A DNA stretch of 60,000 nucleotides from Takakia lepidozioides (GCA_030704615.1 CM060732.1:66075053-66135052); one strand, 5' to 3'. Counted from the stretch's first letter, positions 8,833-19,623 are shown. Notes: generated from the sequence alone by a model not told the origin. Translations and numbers: made by a program.

Positions 8833-11297
8833 TAGGTAGATGGTCAATTGAATGCAGCAGTTGCAGTGGCACAGTTGATGAAATCAGGCACCTCATCCAT
8901 GGCCACAGCTTCTGAAAGAGGATCAAGAGAGGGAGTCCACAATACCTCTTCTGGCACTTCTGGGCATGTGAAGATACTTCGTGCGATAGGCAGACTGGCA
9001 GAGGCTCTACAGACTATAAACCAAGGAGGCATTTCAGCAGATTCAGATACATATGCTTATCTCTTCCTTAAGTGCATCAAGATGGGAGGTCTGGAAGCTG
9101 GAAAGCAGGTGCACACTCACATTATCCAAAGTGGATTCACGTCAATTTTTTTTCTACTCAACGCCCTTGTCAACATGTATGTTAAGTGTGGGAGCATCAT
9201 GGATGCTCACCAAGTGTTCAACAGAATGCCTCAACGATGTTTGATCATGTGGAACATAATGTTGGCAGGATTTACCAAGCACGGGTGTGGTAGGAATGTT
9301 TTGAAGACCTATGAGCAAATGTTGCGCGAAAGGGTGAAGCCCAACCACATCACATTTGTTTGTGTTTACAATGTGGAGCTCTGGAAAAGGGGAAAGAGGT
9401 CCATGGTGACATCGTCAAAGCTGGAATTGTACCAGATGTCATTCTGCAAACTGCTCTGGTGGACATGTATGCCAAATGTGGGTGCATTAAGGATGTGAAG
9501 GGAGTCTTCAACACTATGGCTGAACGAGATGTGGTGCCATTGGACGCGATGCTTGCAGGGTATGCACAACAAGAACGTGGTATGGAGGCTTTGGAGACTT
9601 ATGAACAAATGATGGGAAGGGGTGAAGCCCGACCACATCACGTTTGGGTGCGTTTGCAATGCGTGTGCAAACCTGACAGCTCTGGAAAGGGGCAAAGAGG
9701 TCCATGGCGACATCTTCAGAGCTGGAATTGTACCAGATTTCATTCTGAACAATACCCTGGTGGACATGTTTGCAAATGTGGGTGCATCTAGGACGCAATG
9801 GGAGTGTTCAACACTATGGCTGAACAAGATGTGGCGTCGTGCAAGCCTGGCAGCCCTAGAAAAGGGCAAAGAGGTACATGGGGATATCGTCAAAGCTGGA
9901 ATTGTACCAAATGTCATTCTAAACACTACCCTGGCAGCTCTGGAAAAGGGGAAAGAGGTCCATGGCGACATCTTCAGAGCTGAAATTGTACCAGCTGTCA
10001 TTCTAAACAAATACCCTGGTGGACATGTTTGCAAAATGTGGGTGCATCTAGGATGCAAAGGGAGTGTTCGACACTATGGCTGAACGAGGTGTGGTGTCGT
10101 GGAGTGTGGTGCTTGCAGGGTATGCACAGCTGGGACGTGGGATGGAGGCTTTGGAGACCTATGAGCAAATGATGTGCGAGGGGGTGAAGTCCAACCACAT
10201 CACGTTTGTATGCGTTTGCAGTGCGTGTGCAAGCCTGGCAGCCCTGGAAAAGGGCGAAGAGGTGCATGGCGACATCGTCAGAGCTGGAATTGTACCAGAT
10301 GTGATCCTGAACTCTGCCCTGGTGGACATGTATGCCAAATGTGGGTGCATGGAGGATGCAAAGGGAGTGTTCGACAATATGACTGAAGGAGATGTAGTGT
10401 CGTGGAATGCAATGATCGCAGGATATGCACAACATGGTTGTCATAAGGAGGTCCTGCAACTATTTGAAGGAATGCAAAAGACGGCTTTGAAGCAGTATGT
10501 GTCTCTCTCTATATGCAGCCACACTAGCCTTCTGAATGAAGGTAGACGCTACTTCGATTCCCTGATTCAAGATCATGGTGTCACTCCGACAGTATAACAC
10601 TTTGGCTGCAGGGTGGACCTTCTTGGACGTGCGGAACAACTGGATGAGGCAGGGACCTGATTAATAAATGCCAATCAATCCAGATGTTGTGGTGTGGAAG
10701 GCCTTGTTTAGTGCCTGCATAATCCATGACAATGTAGAGGTGGCTCAACGTGCGACAACATCTATCGTCAAGTGGAATGAACAGGATGCCGCGACTTATG
10801 TTGCTAGAAAACATCTATGCTGCAGCTGGCAGGTGGTTGATACTGTAAAGGTGAGAAGAATGATGAAGGTCAGAGGGGTTTGAAAAAGGAGCCAGGTCGC
10901 TGCTGCATTGAGGTTTGCAACAGGGTGCACACCTTCGTTGTAGATGACAAGTTGCATCCCAGAATTAAGGAAATCCATGCCTGAGCTGAGAAGATTGTCT
11001 GGGAAGATGAAGGAGGCGGGGTATGTGCCTGACATGCGTTTTGTATTGCATGATGTGGGGAGGAAGAAAATGAATTTTCTCTTTGCCACCACAGTGAGAA
11101 GCTGGCCATTGGTTTTGGGCTGATCAGCATGACCCCTAGGACACATCTCCGTCTCATCAAGAATCTTCGAGTGTGTGGTGACTGCCACACCTCCACCAAA
11201 TTCATCTCAAAGATTGTTGCGAACAATTGTTGTACGGGACGCTAACCGCTTTCACCACTTTGAAGATGGGATTTGTTCTTGTGGTGATTACTGGTGA
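8833..11297 (+). pseudogene. Full-length PPR-DYW pseudogene
   Basis: This is the only dead copy of this subfamily complete from N-terminus to DYW. 8848-9360 is open ('QLMKSGTSSMATASERGS', 'RLAEALQTINQGG', 'SDTYAYLFLKCIK', 'LEAGKQVHTHIIQSGF'). PPR triplets continue to 10450 with frameshifts and two short internal duplications near 9870 and 9930. 10480-10870 holds the S2/E region ('TSLLNEGRRYFDSL', then 'WKALFSACIIHDNVEVAQ'). 10880-11297 holds the DYW remnant ('KKEPGRCCIEV', 'RVHTFVVDD', '[13 protein letters not shown]' in shifting frames), ending Gly-Asp-Tyr-Trp-stop at 11283-11297. It lines up well with the intact gene at 50995-53400. Stops and indels rule out a working editing factor. Confidence 0.92.
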
Positions 11298-11549
11298 AAA
11301 GATGTCTTCTTGAAAGATGCGAGTGTCTTGCTTCATTCATTGATCTGTGACTTAGCTACTCACCATCCACCATTTCCCGAAAGTATTGACCATGATGTAC
11401 TGTTGAGTGCATTTCCTGTGCCATAAATCCACAGGAAATGATAGTGGGGTCTACCCGGCATAGGTGGGAATTAGCCCATACTTGCACTTGACTGAAGGGG
11501 TGATTTTTTGACTGATTCTGGTGATAGTGGATGGAAATCAGAGTGCTAT

Positions 11550-12007
11550 GGGTTTGGGTGGTGGAGCTTCTCCAAAGCTTGAAGATGGAAGCGAATACGA
11601 ATTTTAATGAGCTTGATGAGAGGGGCACCCATGTGCACAAGTTTATTCAGCATCTTAAATTTGGACATGTGTTTGTTTCTCGTGGTGTGGCTTTGGATGG
11701 AGCCCTTGATGAACTTGCATGAATATTGTCAAAAGCTAGCCTTAACCCACCAAGATCCAATCCCATGGTGGATGCTTGAAAGTTCATATAGTGAATGTAA
11801 GGGTATTTGGGTATGTTGTTATTGATTGATGCGGCTTGTGAAAATTGAATGTTGAAATGCAGATCCTCCATTTTTCTTCCAAAAAAAACAAACACGGGAT
11901 CTCTGCATGTACCACCGCGGGGATGACCCAGCCCTTTTTTTTGTGAAAAATTGAACATAGTTCTCAGAATTCGTTGCTAGTAGTGCGGAGCAACGCGAAG
12001 CCCTAGT
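11550..12007 (+). repeat. 457-bp duplicated segment, copy B
   Basis: This is the second copy of 3060-3516, about 93-95% identical by eye and ending in the same CTAGT. It lies 250 bp after the end of a PPR-DYW pseudogene. The gap 11298-11549 shows nothing recognisable. The segment was probably duplicated together with the PPR units. Confidence 0.85.
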
Positions 12008-12110
12008 TCTAGCGACGACAGAAGGTCCAGAGCTAGTTTAGCGTGGAGCGTGAATAGGGTGCCATAGTTCCACGTCATCGTCGCCACATCATCGTCGTAA
12101 GCCATGTCAT
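12008..12110. repeat. ~110-bp dispersed repeat, third copy
   Basis: The copy has 'gagctagtttagcgtggagc', 'gtgaatagggtgccatag' and 'ccacgtcatcgtcgccac', as at 5510 and 6185. It directly follows the CTAGT end of copy B; at 5484 it also follows a diverged copy of that end. The two repeats may therefore be parts of one older element. Confidence 0.7.
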
Positions 12111-12127
12111 CGTCGTCATTTCTGTGT

Positions 12128-12420
12128 GTCGGATGTAATGAACTGGCAGAGACATTGGCTACCCAGCAGCCTTGGAGCAGGGCAGAGCTTTACGGAAGAT
12201 CATTGAAGCAGGGTTGAGTCATGCCAACTATCATTCTGAAGCAGGGTCGTGCCAACTATCATTCTGGACACTATTGTGGTGGACATGTATGCCAAGTGTG
12301 AAGAATGCAAAGGCGGTGTTCGACAGTATGGCTTAGCAAAATTAGTCTCTTGGAATCTGATGGTCGCAGGGTTTGCCCAGCATGGATGTGGGATGGAGGC
12401 ATTGGAGACTGTACGATGTG
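12128..12420 (+). pseudogene. PPR fragment (diverged subfamily)
   Basis: The readable parts are 'ALEQGRALRKIIEAGL', then 'TIILDTIVVDMYAKCEECK' and 'LVSWNLMVAGFAQHGCGMEA' in two frames. A ~20-bp stretch ('gaagcagggt...tgccaactatcattctg') is repeated at 12208 and 12238. The unit is cut off at about 12415 with no downstream domain. Confidence 0.75.
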
Positions 12421-12689
12421 TAGAAGTTTGTCCATCCTACAAATGTGGGCTCTTGGCTCCTGTTACTACCATGATTTGGTATTTCCTAATGTTTACAAGG
12501 TTCTTGGGAGAGCAGCTTTGGTCTTAGCAGCCGTGTTTCAATCTCTGCCTGCTTAGCTGCACCGTGGTGGTTCACTCAGACCAATCCGACATTACCTGAC
12601 TACAGACACAAGCAGCACACACAAGTGGTCCTTTTGGGTTGATGGTCCTCCATGGGTCACAAGGTCAAGGACAATGTGGTTGAGGGCAC

Positions 12690-14060
12690 CGTCTTCTTCA
12701 CCTATTTCAGCCTGTTTTGCCCTCTCATCAGACTCGGCCCTGAGATGCATATTGAATTCTGTAAGTTAGCTCGTTGGGTGGATCTGTGGTGGTTTGGAGT
12801 GACTTTGACAAGTGACTGCCCGATGTGGCAGCAGGAGAGCAGGCACAATATTTGAAGGCCGATTCTTCAAAAGACGGGACTCAGGGACAAATCTTCTTCT
12901 GGTGGGGTTCCATGTTTTGTTGTTTGTTGCAAATCCTGCTTGACTGAGTATCCTGGCATCACTCACATAGAGAGTAAGGAAAATATCTTGATAATCTCCC
13001 CAGAATGGAAGTTGGACGCCAGTATATAGTGAGTGTCTTGTTCTTCAGACTTAACAGTGGGCGTATTTGTCAGAGTAAGCAAGCACTAGCGTGTCCGGCA
13101 TGACTCTTTCATGAAGATGACAGCTTGTTCTTGGAACATGCAGGAACAGTTGGCGAATCTTGATAAGGCCACGTCTCCAAACCAGCCCTGCCATGGTGGC
13201 TTGTGGTAGTGCCAACCTACCTCCAAACTTCCTTCACTGAAATTGTGACATATTCCCTTTTCTGGTTTTCCCTTCTTTTGAGTGTCTCCCTGCGAATTCA
13301 GCAATTGTCCTATGCAATGTCAGTAGTCTGTACAAAAGTTCTTCCTTCACCCATATAGCAATGTAGGCTGGGTCCTTGTTGTCATCTGTTATTGTATTAA
13401 CTCTGCAGAGTGAGAAAGAAAAGTCACAAGTACTAAAAGAGACCAAGCTTCGAAATCATTTTGAAGCATGAGCCATCTCTTGTTCTCAATTCTTGAATGC
13501 ACCAAAGCCTTGTTGAACCAGTCCGGCCACTGGATGTACAAAAGCACTACCCACATAAGACTTCTCAACTTCCTTTTTGAGGTCAGAAGCCTCAGGTAGA
13601 AGCCCTCTGGGTCAGGCACCCCTCTCTCCTCTTCTCTCTCTCATAATGTGGGTGCAAAACAGATAACAGAGATGAGGAGAAGCTTGGAATGAACACTTTC
13701 CGACCCGAGTCACTGGTGGGACAATGGAGACAAAAAGGTGAATGCCTGTTGGACTACAGAGAGAAGCAGATGAAATTCAGATTTGGAAACTACTGTAATA
13801 AGTAGGGTTGGGATGTCTGTTGGAAGAACTTCATGCCGTCAGTCCTAAATTTCCATGTTGAATTCTGCAAGTTTAGCTGGTTGACTGAATCTAGTTTGGA
13901 GTGACTTTGAACTGATATGCCAATGCGAGAACAGGAAACAGTATCAACAACAGGTAACAAAGATGAGGGAGGGTGTTGGAATGAATAATTGCTGCCCCCA
14001 AGTCAATGGTGGACAACAGAGGCAAAACGTGAATGCTGCTAGAGAGGTTGTAGACGCATA
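12690..14060 (+). repeat. Remnants of the PPR leader cassette and non-PPR DNA
   Basis: 12690-12850 matches the leader cassette of 6886 and 7428 ('cctgttttgccctctcatca', 'gatgcatattgaattctgta', 'gtgactttgacaagtgac'). 13640-13760 and 13835-14055 carry a more diverged form ('ataacagagatgaggagaag', 'tccatgttgaattctgcaag', 'caggtaacaaagatgag'). Between them (12860-13630) there is no PPR text. A minus-strand frame at 13389-13619 ('RIENKRWLMLQNDFEAW') and one at 13234-13446 ('DDNKDPAYIAIWVKEELLY') look gene-like but are not recognised. Confidence 0.6.
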
Positions 14061-14194
14061 TTCAGCATAGGAACGAGTGTGATTGGGTGTTTCCTAGAAC
14101 AAATATAGGCTTGTCATTGTCAGCTGCTAGACAGGCAAGGGCAAAGAGGAATGTATGATTTGTGCGGAGGGCCTATGGATAGCTGAAGGAGAAG

Positions 14195-15640
14195 GATAGA
14201 GTGTGGGCCAGATATCAAAGAGGGCCAGATTTTCAAGCACAAGATTACGTATGTTTCCTATGGATCAATAGCTACAAGAAACCTGCATGCGTAGATGGTA
14301 AATTAAAGGCAAGCAGCTGCAGCGGTACAGTTGATAAAATCAAGCACCTCAACCTGACCACAGGCTTCTGGAAGAGGATCAAGAGAGGGAGTCCACAATG
14401 CCTCTTCTGGCACTTCTGGACATGTGAAGTGCTTTGTGAGGCAGGCAGACTGAAAGAGGATCTACAGGACTTAACCAAGGGAGGAATTTCAGCAGATTCA
14501 GATACGTATGTCTGTTTTTGCATAAGTGCATCAAGATTGAAAGGCCTTGAAGCTGGAAAGCAGGTGCACACGAGGGGTATTGAAGCCCCATCCACATCCG
14601 TTCGTTTTGTTTGTGTTTTGCAATACATGTGCGAGCCTTGGAAAAGGGAAGAGGTTCATATGACATCGTCAAATCTGGAATTGTACAAGATGTCATTCGA
14701 ACACTGCTCTAGTGACATGTATGCCAAATGTGGGTACATTAAGGATGCAAGGCAGTTTTCAAACAATATGGCTGAACGAGATGTGGTGCTCGTGGGAGCG
14801 CGATGCTTGCAGGGTAATGCACAGCAGGGAGGTGGGGTGGAGGCTGTGGAGACCTATGAGCGAATGAGGGGAAGGGGTGAAGCCCAACCAATCACGTTGT
14901 GTGTTGTTTGCAATGCGTGTGCAAGCCTGGAGCTCTGGGAAAAGGGCAAAGAGGGCCACTTCGACATGTCCAGAGATGGAATGTACCCGATGTCATTCTG
15001 ACACAAGCCCTCGTGGGAATGTATGCCAAAATGTTGGAGCATCAAGGATGCAAAGGCAGTGTTCAACATATGGTTGAATGAAATGTGGTGTCGTGGAATG
15101 CGATGCTTGCAGGGTATGCACAGCAGGGGCGCGGGATGGAGGCTTTGGAGACGTTGTGAGAAATGATGGTGGAAGGGGGTGAAGCCCGACCACAGCAGGT
15201 TCTGTGCATTTGCAAGCCTGGCAGCCTGGAAAAGGCAAAGTGGTGCATGGTTGCATCGCAAAAGCTGGAACTGTACAAGATGTGATTCTGAACAATACCC
15301 TTGTGGATATGTATGCAAAATGTGGGTGCATCGCGGATGCGGAGGGAGTGTTTGACCGTATGGTGAACGAGATTGGTTTGTCGTGGAGTGCGATGATTGC
15401 AGGTTATGCATAGCAAGGCGCGTGATGGAGTCTTTGGAACCTATGAGCAAATGATGGGGGAAGGGGTGAAGCCCGCCGACAACACAGTTGGTTTCCGTTT
15501 GCAATGCCTGTGCAAGCCTGGCAGCCCTGGGAAAGGGCAAACGAGGACGCGGTCCATGGTGACATCGTCAAAGCTGGAATTGTACAATGCCCCTGGTGAA
15601 CAGGTGCACCCATTTTGTGACAAAGCAGGTGCACACTCAC
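14195..15640 (+). pseudogene. PPR pseudogene with N-terminal segment
   Basis: The N-terminal text ('WINSYKKPACVDGKL', 'FWHFWTCEVLCEAGRLKEDL', 'LTKGGISADSDTYVC', 'LKGLEAGKQVHT') parallels the N-terminus at 8848. Triplets follow, with repeated one-base losses ('DMYAKCGYIKDARQF', 'NNMAERDVVLVG', 'ACASLELWEKGKEGH', 'TLVDMYAKCGCIADAEGVF'). It fades out at about 15640 with no E or DYW domain. The density of small indels is higher than in the unit at 7428-8832, which suggests it is an older copy. Confidence 0.88.
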
Positions 15641-15849
15641 ATTATCCTAAGTTGCTCAATTTGGATGGTGTTCAACTGTTGCGGGCATCAACTTAGTAGT
15701 TTTGGAGCGACTGTCCCCACTGATAGTAAGGTTGTCCGAGGAACTGGAATCTCCAGTGAATATTAACACATCTAATGTGACCCATTTTTCAAAATATGAA
15801 GATTTCCAGAGTTCCCATGGGTTAAGGCTTCATGAAGGCACTGCTAATG

Positions 15850-16660
15850 AATGCCCTTCTTCAAACACATGTTCGCCCTGTTTTCCCTCTAATCAGAATC
15901 GGCCCTAAATTTCCATGTTGAATTCTGCGAGTTTGTTAGATGTAGTGAATCTAGTTGCAGTGACTTGACGATGATACTGCCAATGTGACAACAGGAAAAA
16001 CTATCCAAAAACAGGTAACAGAGATGAAGAGAAGCTGTGGAATGATACTTCTCTGACCCCAGTCAATGTGGGACAACCAAGGCAAAAGGTGAATGCCTGA
16101 CAGATTACCAGATGTCATCTGAACACTGCCCTGGTGGAAATGTATGTCAATGTGGTGCATCGAGGAAAGGGAGTGCTCGAAAGTATGCTGAATGAGATGT
16201 GGTTGTCGTGGAGTGCGATGATTGAGGCTATGCACAACAAGGTGCGGGATGGAGGGCTTGGAGACTATGAGCAAATGATGTACGAAGGGGTGAAGCCCAA
16301 CCACAGAATGTTTGTTTTGCTTGCAATGCGTGTGCAAGCCTGGGAGCTCTGGAAAGGGGAAGAGGTCCATGGTGACATAGTCAAAGCTGGAATTGTACCA
16401 GATATATCCTGAACACTGCCCTGGTGGGACATGTATGCACGGGATGGAGCGCTTGGAGACCTATGAGCAAATGATGTGCGAGGGGTGAAGCCCAACCACA
16501 AACGTTTGTTTTTGTTGTAATGCGGTGTGCAAGCCTGGGGCTCTGGCAAAGAGGGAAAGAGGTCCATGGTGACACGTCAAAGCTGGAATTGAAACCAGAT
16601 GTCATCCTGAACATGCCCTGCTGGACATTGTATGCAAAATTGGGTGCATGATGGCTGGAC
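15850..16660 (+). pseudogene. PPR pseudogene: leader cassette plus decayed triplets
   Basis: 15850-16110 is a leader cassette ('cgccctgttttccctctaat', 'tccatgttgaattctgcgag', 'aaacaggtaacagagatgaa'). 16110-16660 holds two or three triplets riddled with single-base deletions ('EGVKPNHRMFVLLAMRVQA', 'GEEVHGDIVKAGIVPD', then a second 'atgagcaaatgatgtgcgag'). No frame stays open beyond about 90 codons. Confidence 0.85.
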
Positions 16661-16759
16661 TTGAGGGGATGTCCTGTGGGGACTGCCGATTGTCAGCATG
16701 TTATCGCAGGTGGCGAGTTTGACGGATGCCGCACCGAGTATTTGACGTGCAATGCCCAA

Positions 16760-18061
16760 GCAAGATGGCTCTACGGACTGCTATGATTGCAGGATCTGCT
16801 CAGCATGGTCAATGGTCTCTTTTGTAACTCTTTCAGCGCATGCAAAGAGAGGCATGAAGCAAGCAGATTGTGTCTCCTTTTAGTTGTCCCAACGATTGTG
16901 CTGGCTGAGAGGCTAGAATGGGGCGCAAGCAGCTCCTTGCCAGCATCATCAAAGCTGAATTTGAGTCAGATGTTGGATCGGAATGCCCTTGTCAGTATGT
17001 ATTGCAAGTGCAGGAGTGTGAGGATGCACTCAGTGTTTGACAGAATGCCACAGCGAGATGTGGTCTCATGGACTGCGATGAGTGGATGGATGTGCACAGA
17101 GTGGTCATGGTGAGGAGGCTTTCAAACTCTTTCGACAAATGCAAAGAGAGGGTGTGAAGCATCCCTGGAACAGGGCAAGTGGGTCCATGCCTACATTATC
17201 AAATCTGTGTGTGAGTCAGATGTCTACGTCAGGAATGCCCTCATTGATTTGTATACCAAATGTGGGAGTGTAGAGGATGCACGGGAGGTGTTTGACAAAA
17301 TTCTTAAACCAGATGTGGTCTCATGGACTGGATGATTATAGGATACGCTCAGCATGGGCGTGGTCACGAGGCTCTCCAACTGTTTGAACTGGTGTGAAGC
17401 CAAATGAGGTCACATTTATTGGTGTTCTCTCTGCATGCAGCCATTTGGGCCTTGTAGATGAAGGTGGTCATTATTTTCAATCCATGTGTCAAGAGCATGG
17501 CATTACACGAATACACCACTGCATGGTTGACCTCCTTGGCCGTGCAGGGCGCTTGGATGAAGAAGATTTCATTGCCAACATGGCACTCAAACCAGGTGCT
17601 TCAGTGTGGGGGGCCTTGCTTGGTGCCTGCAGAATCTATGGAAATGTGGAGTTAGCAGAGTGTGCTGCAGAATGTATTTTCAAGGTGGAATCACAAGATG
17701 TATACATTTGCCGTTGGAGATAGATCTCACCCACAAGCAGAGGAGATCTATGATGCGTTAGAGATTGACTTGGCAGATTAAGGAGGCTGGATATGTGCCT
17801 GAGACACGCTTTGTGTTGCGTGATGTGATCAGCAGATGAAGGAACAGACTCTTTACCACCACAGCGAAAAGCTGGCCATAGCTTTTGGGCTCATTAGCAC
17901 ACCCCCTAGGACCCCTATCCGCATCAATAAAAACCTATGTGTATGTGGGGAGCGCCGCACCAAGTTGATATCCAAAATTGTTGCATGAGAAATTATGCAA
18001 GGGATGCCATCTGCTTTCATCACTTCAACAATGGGGTGTGTTCTTGTGGGACTACTGGTAA
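16760..18061 (+). pseudogene. PPR-DYW pseudogene of a different subfamily
   Basis: The motif text differs from the rest of the array: 'NALVSMYCKCRSVRMHSVFD', 'MPQRDVVSWTAMS', 'GKWVHAYIIKSVCESDVYVR', 'NALIDLYTKCGSVEDAREVF', '[20 protein letters not shown]', '[18 protein letters not shown]', '[18 protein letters not shown]'. The DYW domain is short and broken: part of the E+/DYW start is deleted ('[18 protein letters not shown]' follows 'ESQD' almost directly), then '[20 protein letters not shown]', a CGE-R instead of CGDCH, and Asp-Tyr-Trp-stop at 18050-18061 after a frameshift. It must come from a second PPR lineage. Confidence 0.9.
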
Positions 18062-18296
18062 TAATCTCAGGGTAATACAGCAGCCAGAAAACACTCCAGA
18101 CAGCTGTTTTACCTACCAAACTAAAAAATATCTTTCCCCAGGTGTGTTACCCACCTTCTGGTAAGGCCTTAAAGTTCTCCCAAGGTTATTTCGTTATTTC
18201 CCTTGATTTAATACGAGTTACCGCATATATATAAAGAAAAATCAACCTTGTCCGGTGTGGTATGATCTTCTCCCCACCCCCCCACCCCAGGGTCCC

Positions 18297-18440
18297 ATGA
18301 GCCTTGTGCTCGGTTAGTGATCCGGGTTTCAATCCTTCAACATGTGCCTTCAAACCGACCATTGGCCTCTAGATGGGCTGTGTTGAGCAGTAGGCTCTAT
18401 AGATTCATTGGATATTAAAGAAAATTTACCTTTATCTTTA
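18297..18440 (+). repeat. Possible tRNA-derived SINE
   Basis: The segment has an A-box-like 'ttgtgctcggttagtgatcc' and a B-box-like 'gggtttcaatcct' close by, then about 90 bp, then a simple T/C/A tail ('tttacctttatctttatc'), as in plant SINEs. Only this one copy is seen, so the call is tentative. The rest of 18062-18570 shows no gene. Confidence 0.4.
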
Positions 18441-18574
18441 TCAAAGAGGTTATTTTCTCCTCACCATAATGAAGGGCCTGATTTGTGAGAAGTAGCTTCC
18501 CGTTTTTTTTTTTTTTTTTCCTTTTCTTTCTTTTGAAAGTCTTAGGTGTCTACCTATGGTAATGCACCATGGGA

Positions 18575-18655
18575 ATGACCCACCCCTTTTTATGAAAATT
18601 GAACATAGGTCTTAGAATTCGTCGCTAGTAGTGCGGAGCAACGTGAAGCCCTAGT
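18575..18655 (+). repeat. CTAGT-family end-repeat, third copy
   Basis: It matches the last ~75 bp of the duplicated segments at 3447-3516 and 11935-12007 ('gaatgacccaccccttttt', 'ttgaacataggtcttag', 'gtgcggagcaacgtgaagcc' then 'ctagt'). The sequence upstream is unrelated, so only the 3' end is shared, as among members of a transposon family. Confidence 0.7.
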
Positions 18656-18708
18656 TTCAGTTTCAGAAAAAGCTATAGATAAAATCAGGCTGTACCCATC
18701 ATCATGTT

Positions 18709-18782
18709 GGCCTTTTAGCTCAGTTGGTTAGAGCGTCGTGCTAATAACGCGAAGGTCGCAGGTTCGAAACCTGCATGGGCCA
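18709..18782 (+). tRNA. tRNA-Ile (anticodon AAU)
   Basis: A full cloverleaf of 74 bases. The D arm is 'gctcagttggttagagc', the anticodon loop is 'ctaataa' with AAT at the centre, the T arm is 'caggttcgaaacctg', and the acceptor ends in ...GGGCC-A. It carries the A box 'tagctcagttgg' and B box 'ggttcgaaacc'. One mismatch (T-T) lies at the sixth acceptor pair, where plant tRNA-Ile usually has A-T. The 3' CCA is not encoded, as expected for a nuclear gene. A short T run (18793-18796) may end Pol III transcription. It lies in the gap between the PPR array and the coiled-coil gene. Confidence 0.97.
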
Positions 18783-18859
18783 GTCGGATGAATTTTAATT
18801 ATCCTGAGTCTAAATGTTTTTCGGTCATTTAGAAAGACAGAAGATGAAAAATAGATGAA

Positions 18860-19623
18860 ATCGGAAATAAAAATGGTGTCTGATGAAATGTTTTGGTGCG
18901 GGGGGGTACGAGGGACGTTTGCCGTTGCCAACCAAACTTACACTATTCACTCTCTTCTCTTCTCTTCCTTTCCGTGTGTTCGCTGATCAGATCACAACTC
19001 TGTCTGTCTACTTCTTTCTTGGTTCTTGCGGATCAAAGGAGCAAGTATTGGAAGAGCAAGTAATGCGACAGGAATCGTTTCTTCTTTCTCCCTTTGTGGA
19101 TTAATTTTGATTTGTGACTTCTTGGGGGGAGAGAGATCATAGAGAGATATCAGATATCTGTTTTCCGTTTCTCCCTGGCTGAGAGAGAGAGAGAGAGATT
19201 GTGGTTCTGCTGAGAGAGAGAAAAAAGGAATTTCCTTTGGGGTTGCTATATGTTCTTGAGGAGAGAGGACATAGTCTATATTGTGGAAAGTTCACTTGCA
19301 TTGGGTCTGGAGATCCGTCGGGTGGTAAAGAATAGTTTTTTAGCGTGTGTGTTTTTGGGTTGCATGTGAGAGAGAGAAGAAGAAACACATAAAGAAACTG
19401 CATGGTGTCCAGAGAGGGGGAGAGCGAGAGGGAGATTATACGGCCACTGGAAGCCCGAGGGGTTTATTGGGGAGTGAATTTAGCCTCAGAGGAGAGACAG
19501 AGTCTATTAACTATGACGTCTGTCCACATGCGTAGGAAATACACCTTATGTTGCAGTTAAGAGATACATAGACGGAGAGGAGGAGATTGGGTGGATTTCA
19601 GGAACGGTAGGGGGTTCACAGAG
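18860..19623 (+). promoter_or_regulatory. Promoter and 5' leader region of the coiled-coil gene
   Basis: A pyrimidine-rich tract ('actctcttctcttctcttcc', 18950) is followed by GA-rich runs ('gagagagagagagaga' near 19182). This layout is common in plant 5' untranslated regions. No TATA box stands out. Short upstream frames exist before the chosen ATG at 19624. The start of transcription cannot be fixed from sequence. Confidence 0.35.

Noticed and set aside
9366-10058. Minus-strand open frame (230 codons) opposite the full-length PPR pseudogene
   Set aside because: Same reason: it is the antisense of repeated PPR codons, which avoid stops on the opposite strand.
18728-18931. Minus-strand open frame of 67 codons ending in 'GPCRFRTCDLRVISTTL'
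   Set aside because: This is the complement of the tRNA-Ile gene; the same false protein appears wherever such tRNAs are translated on the wrong strand.
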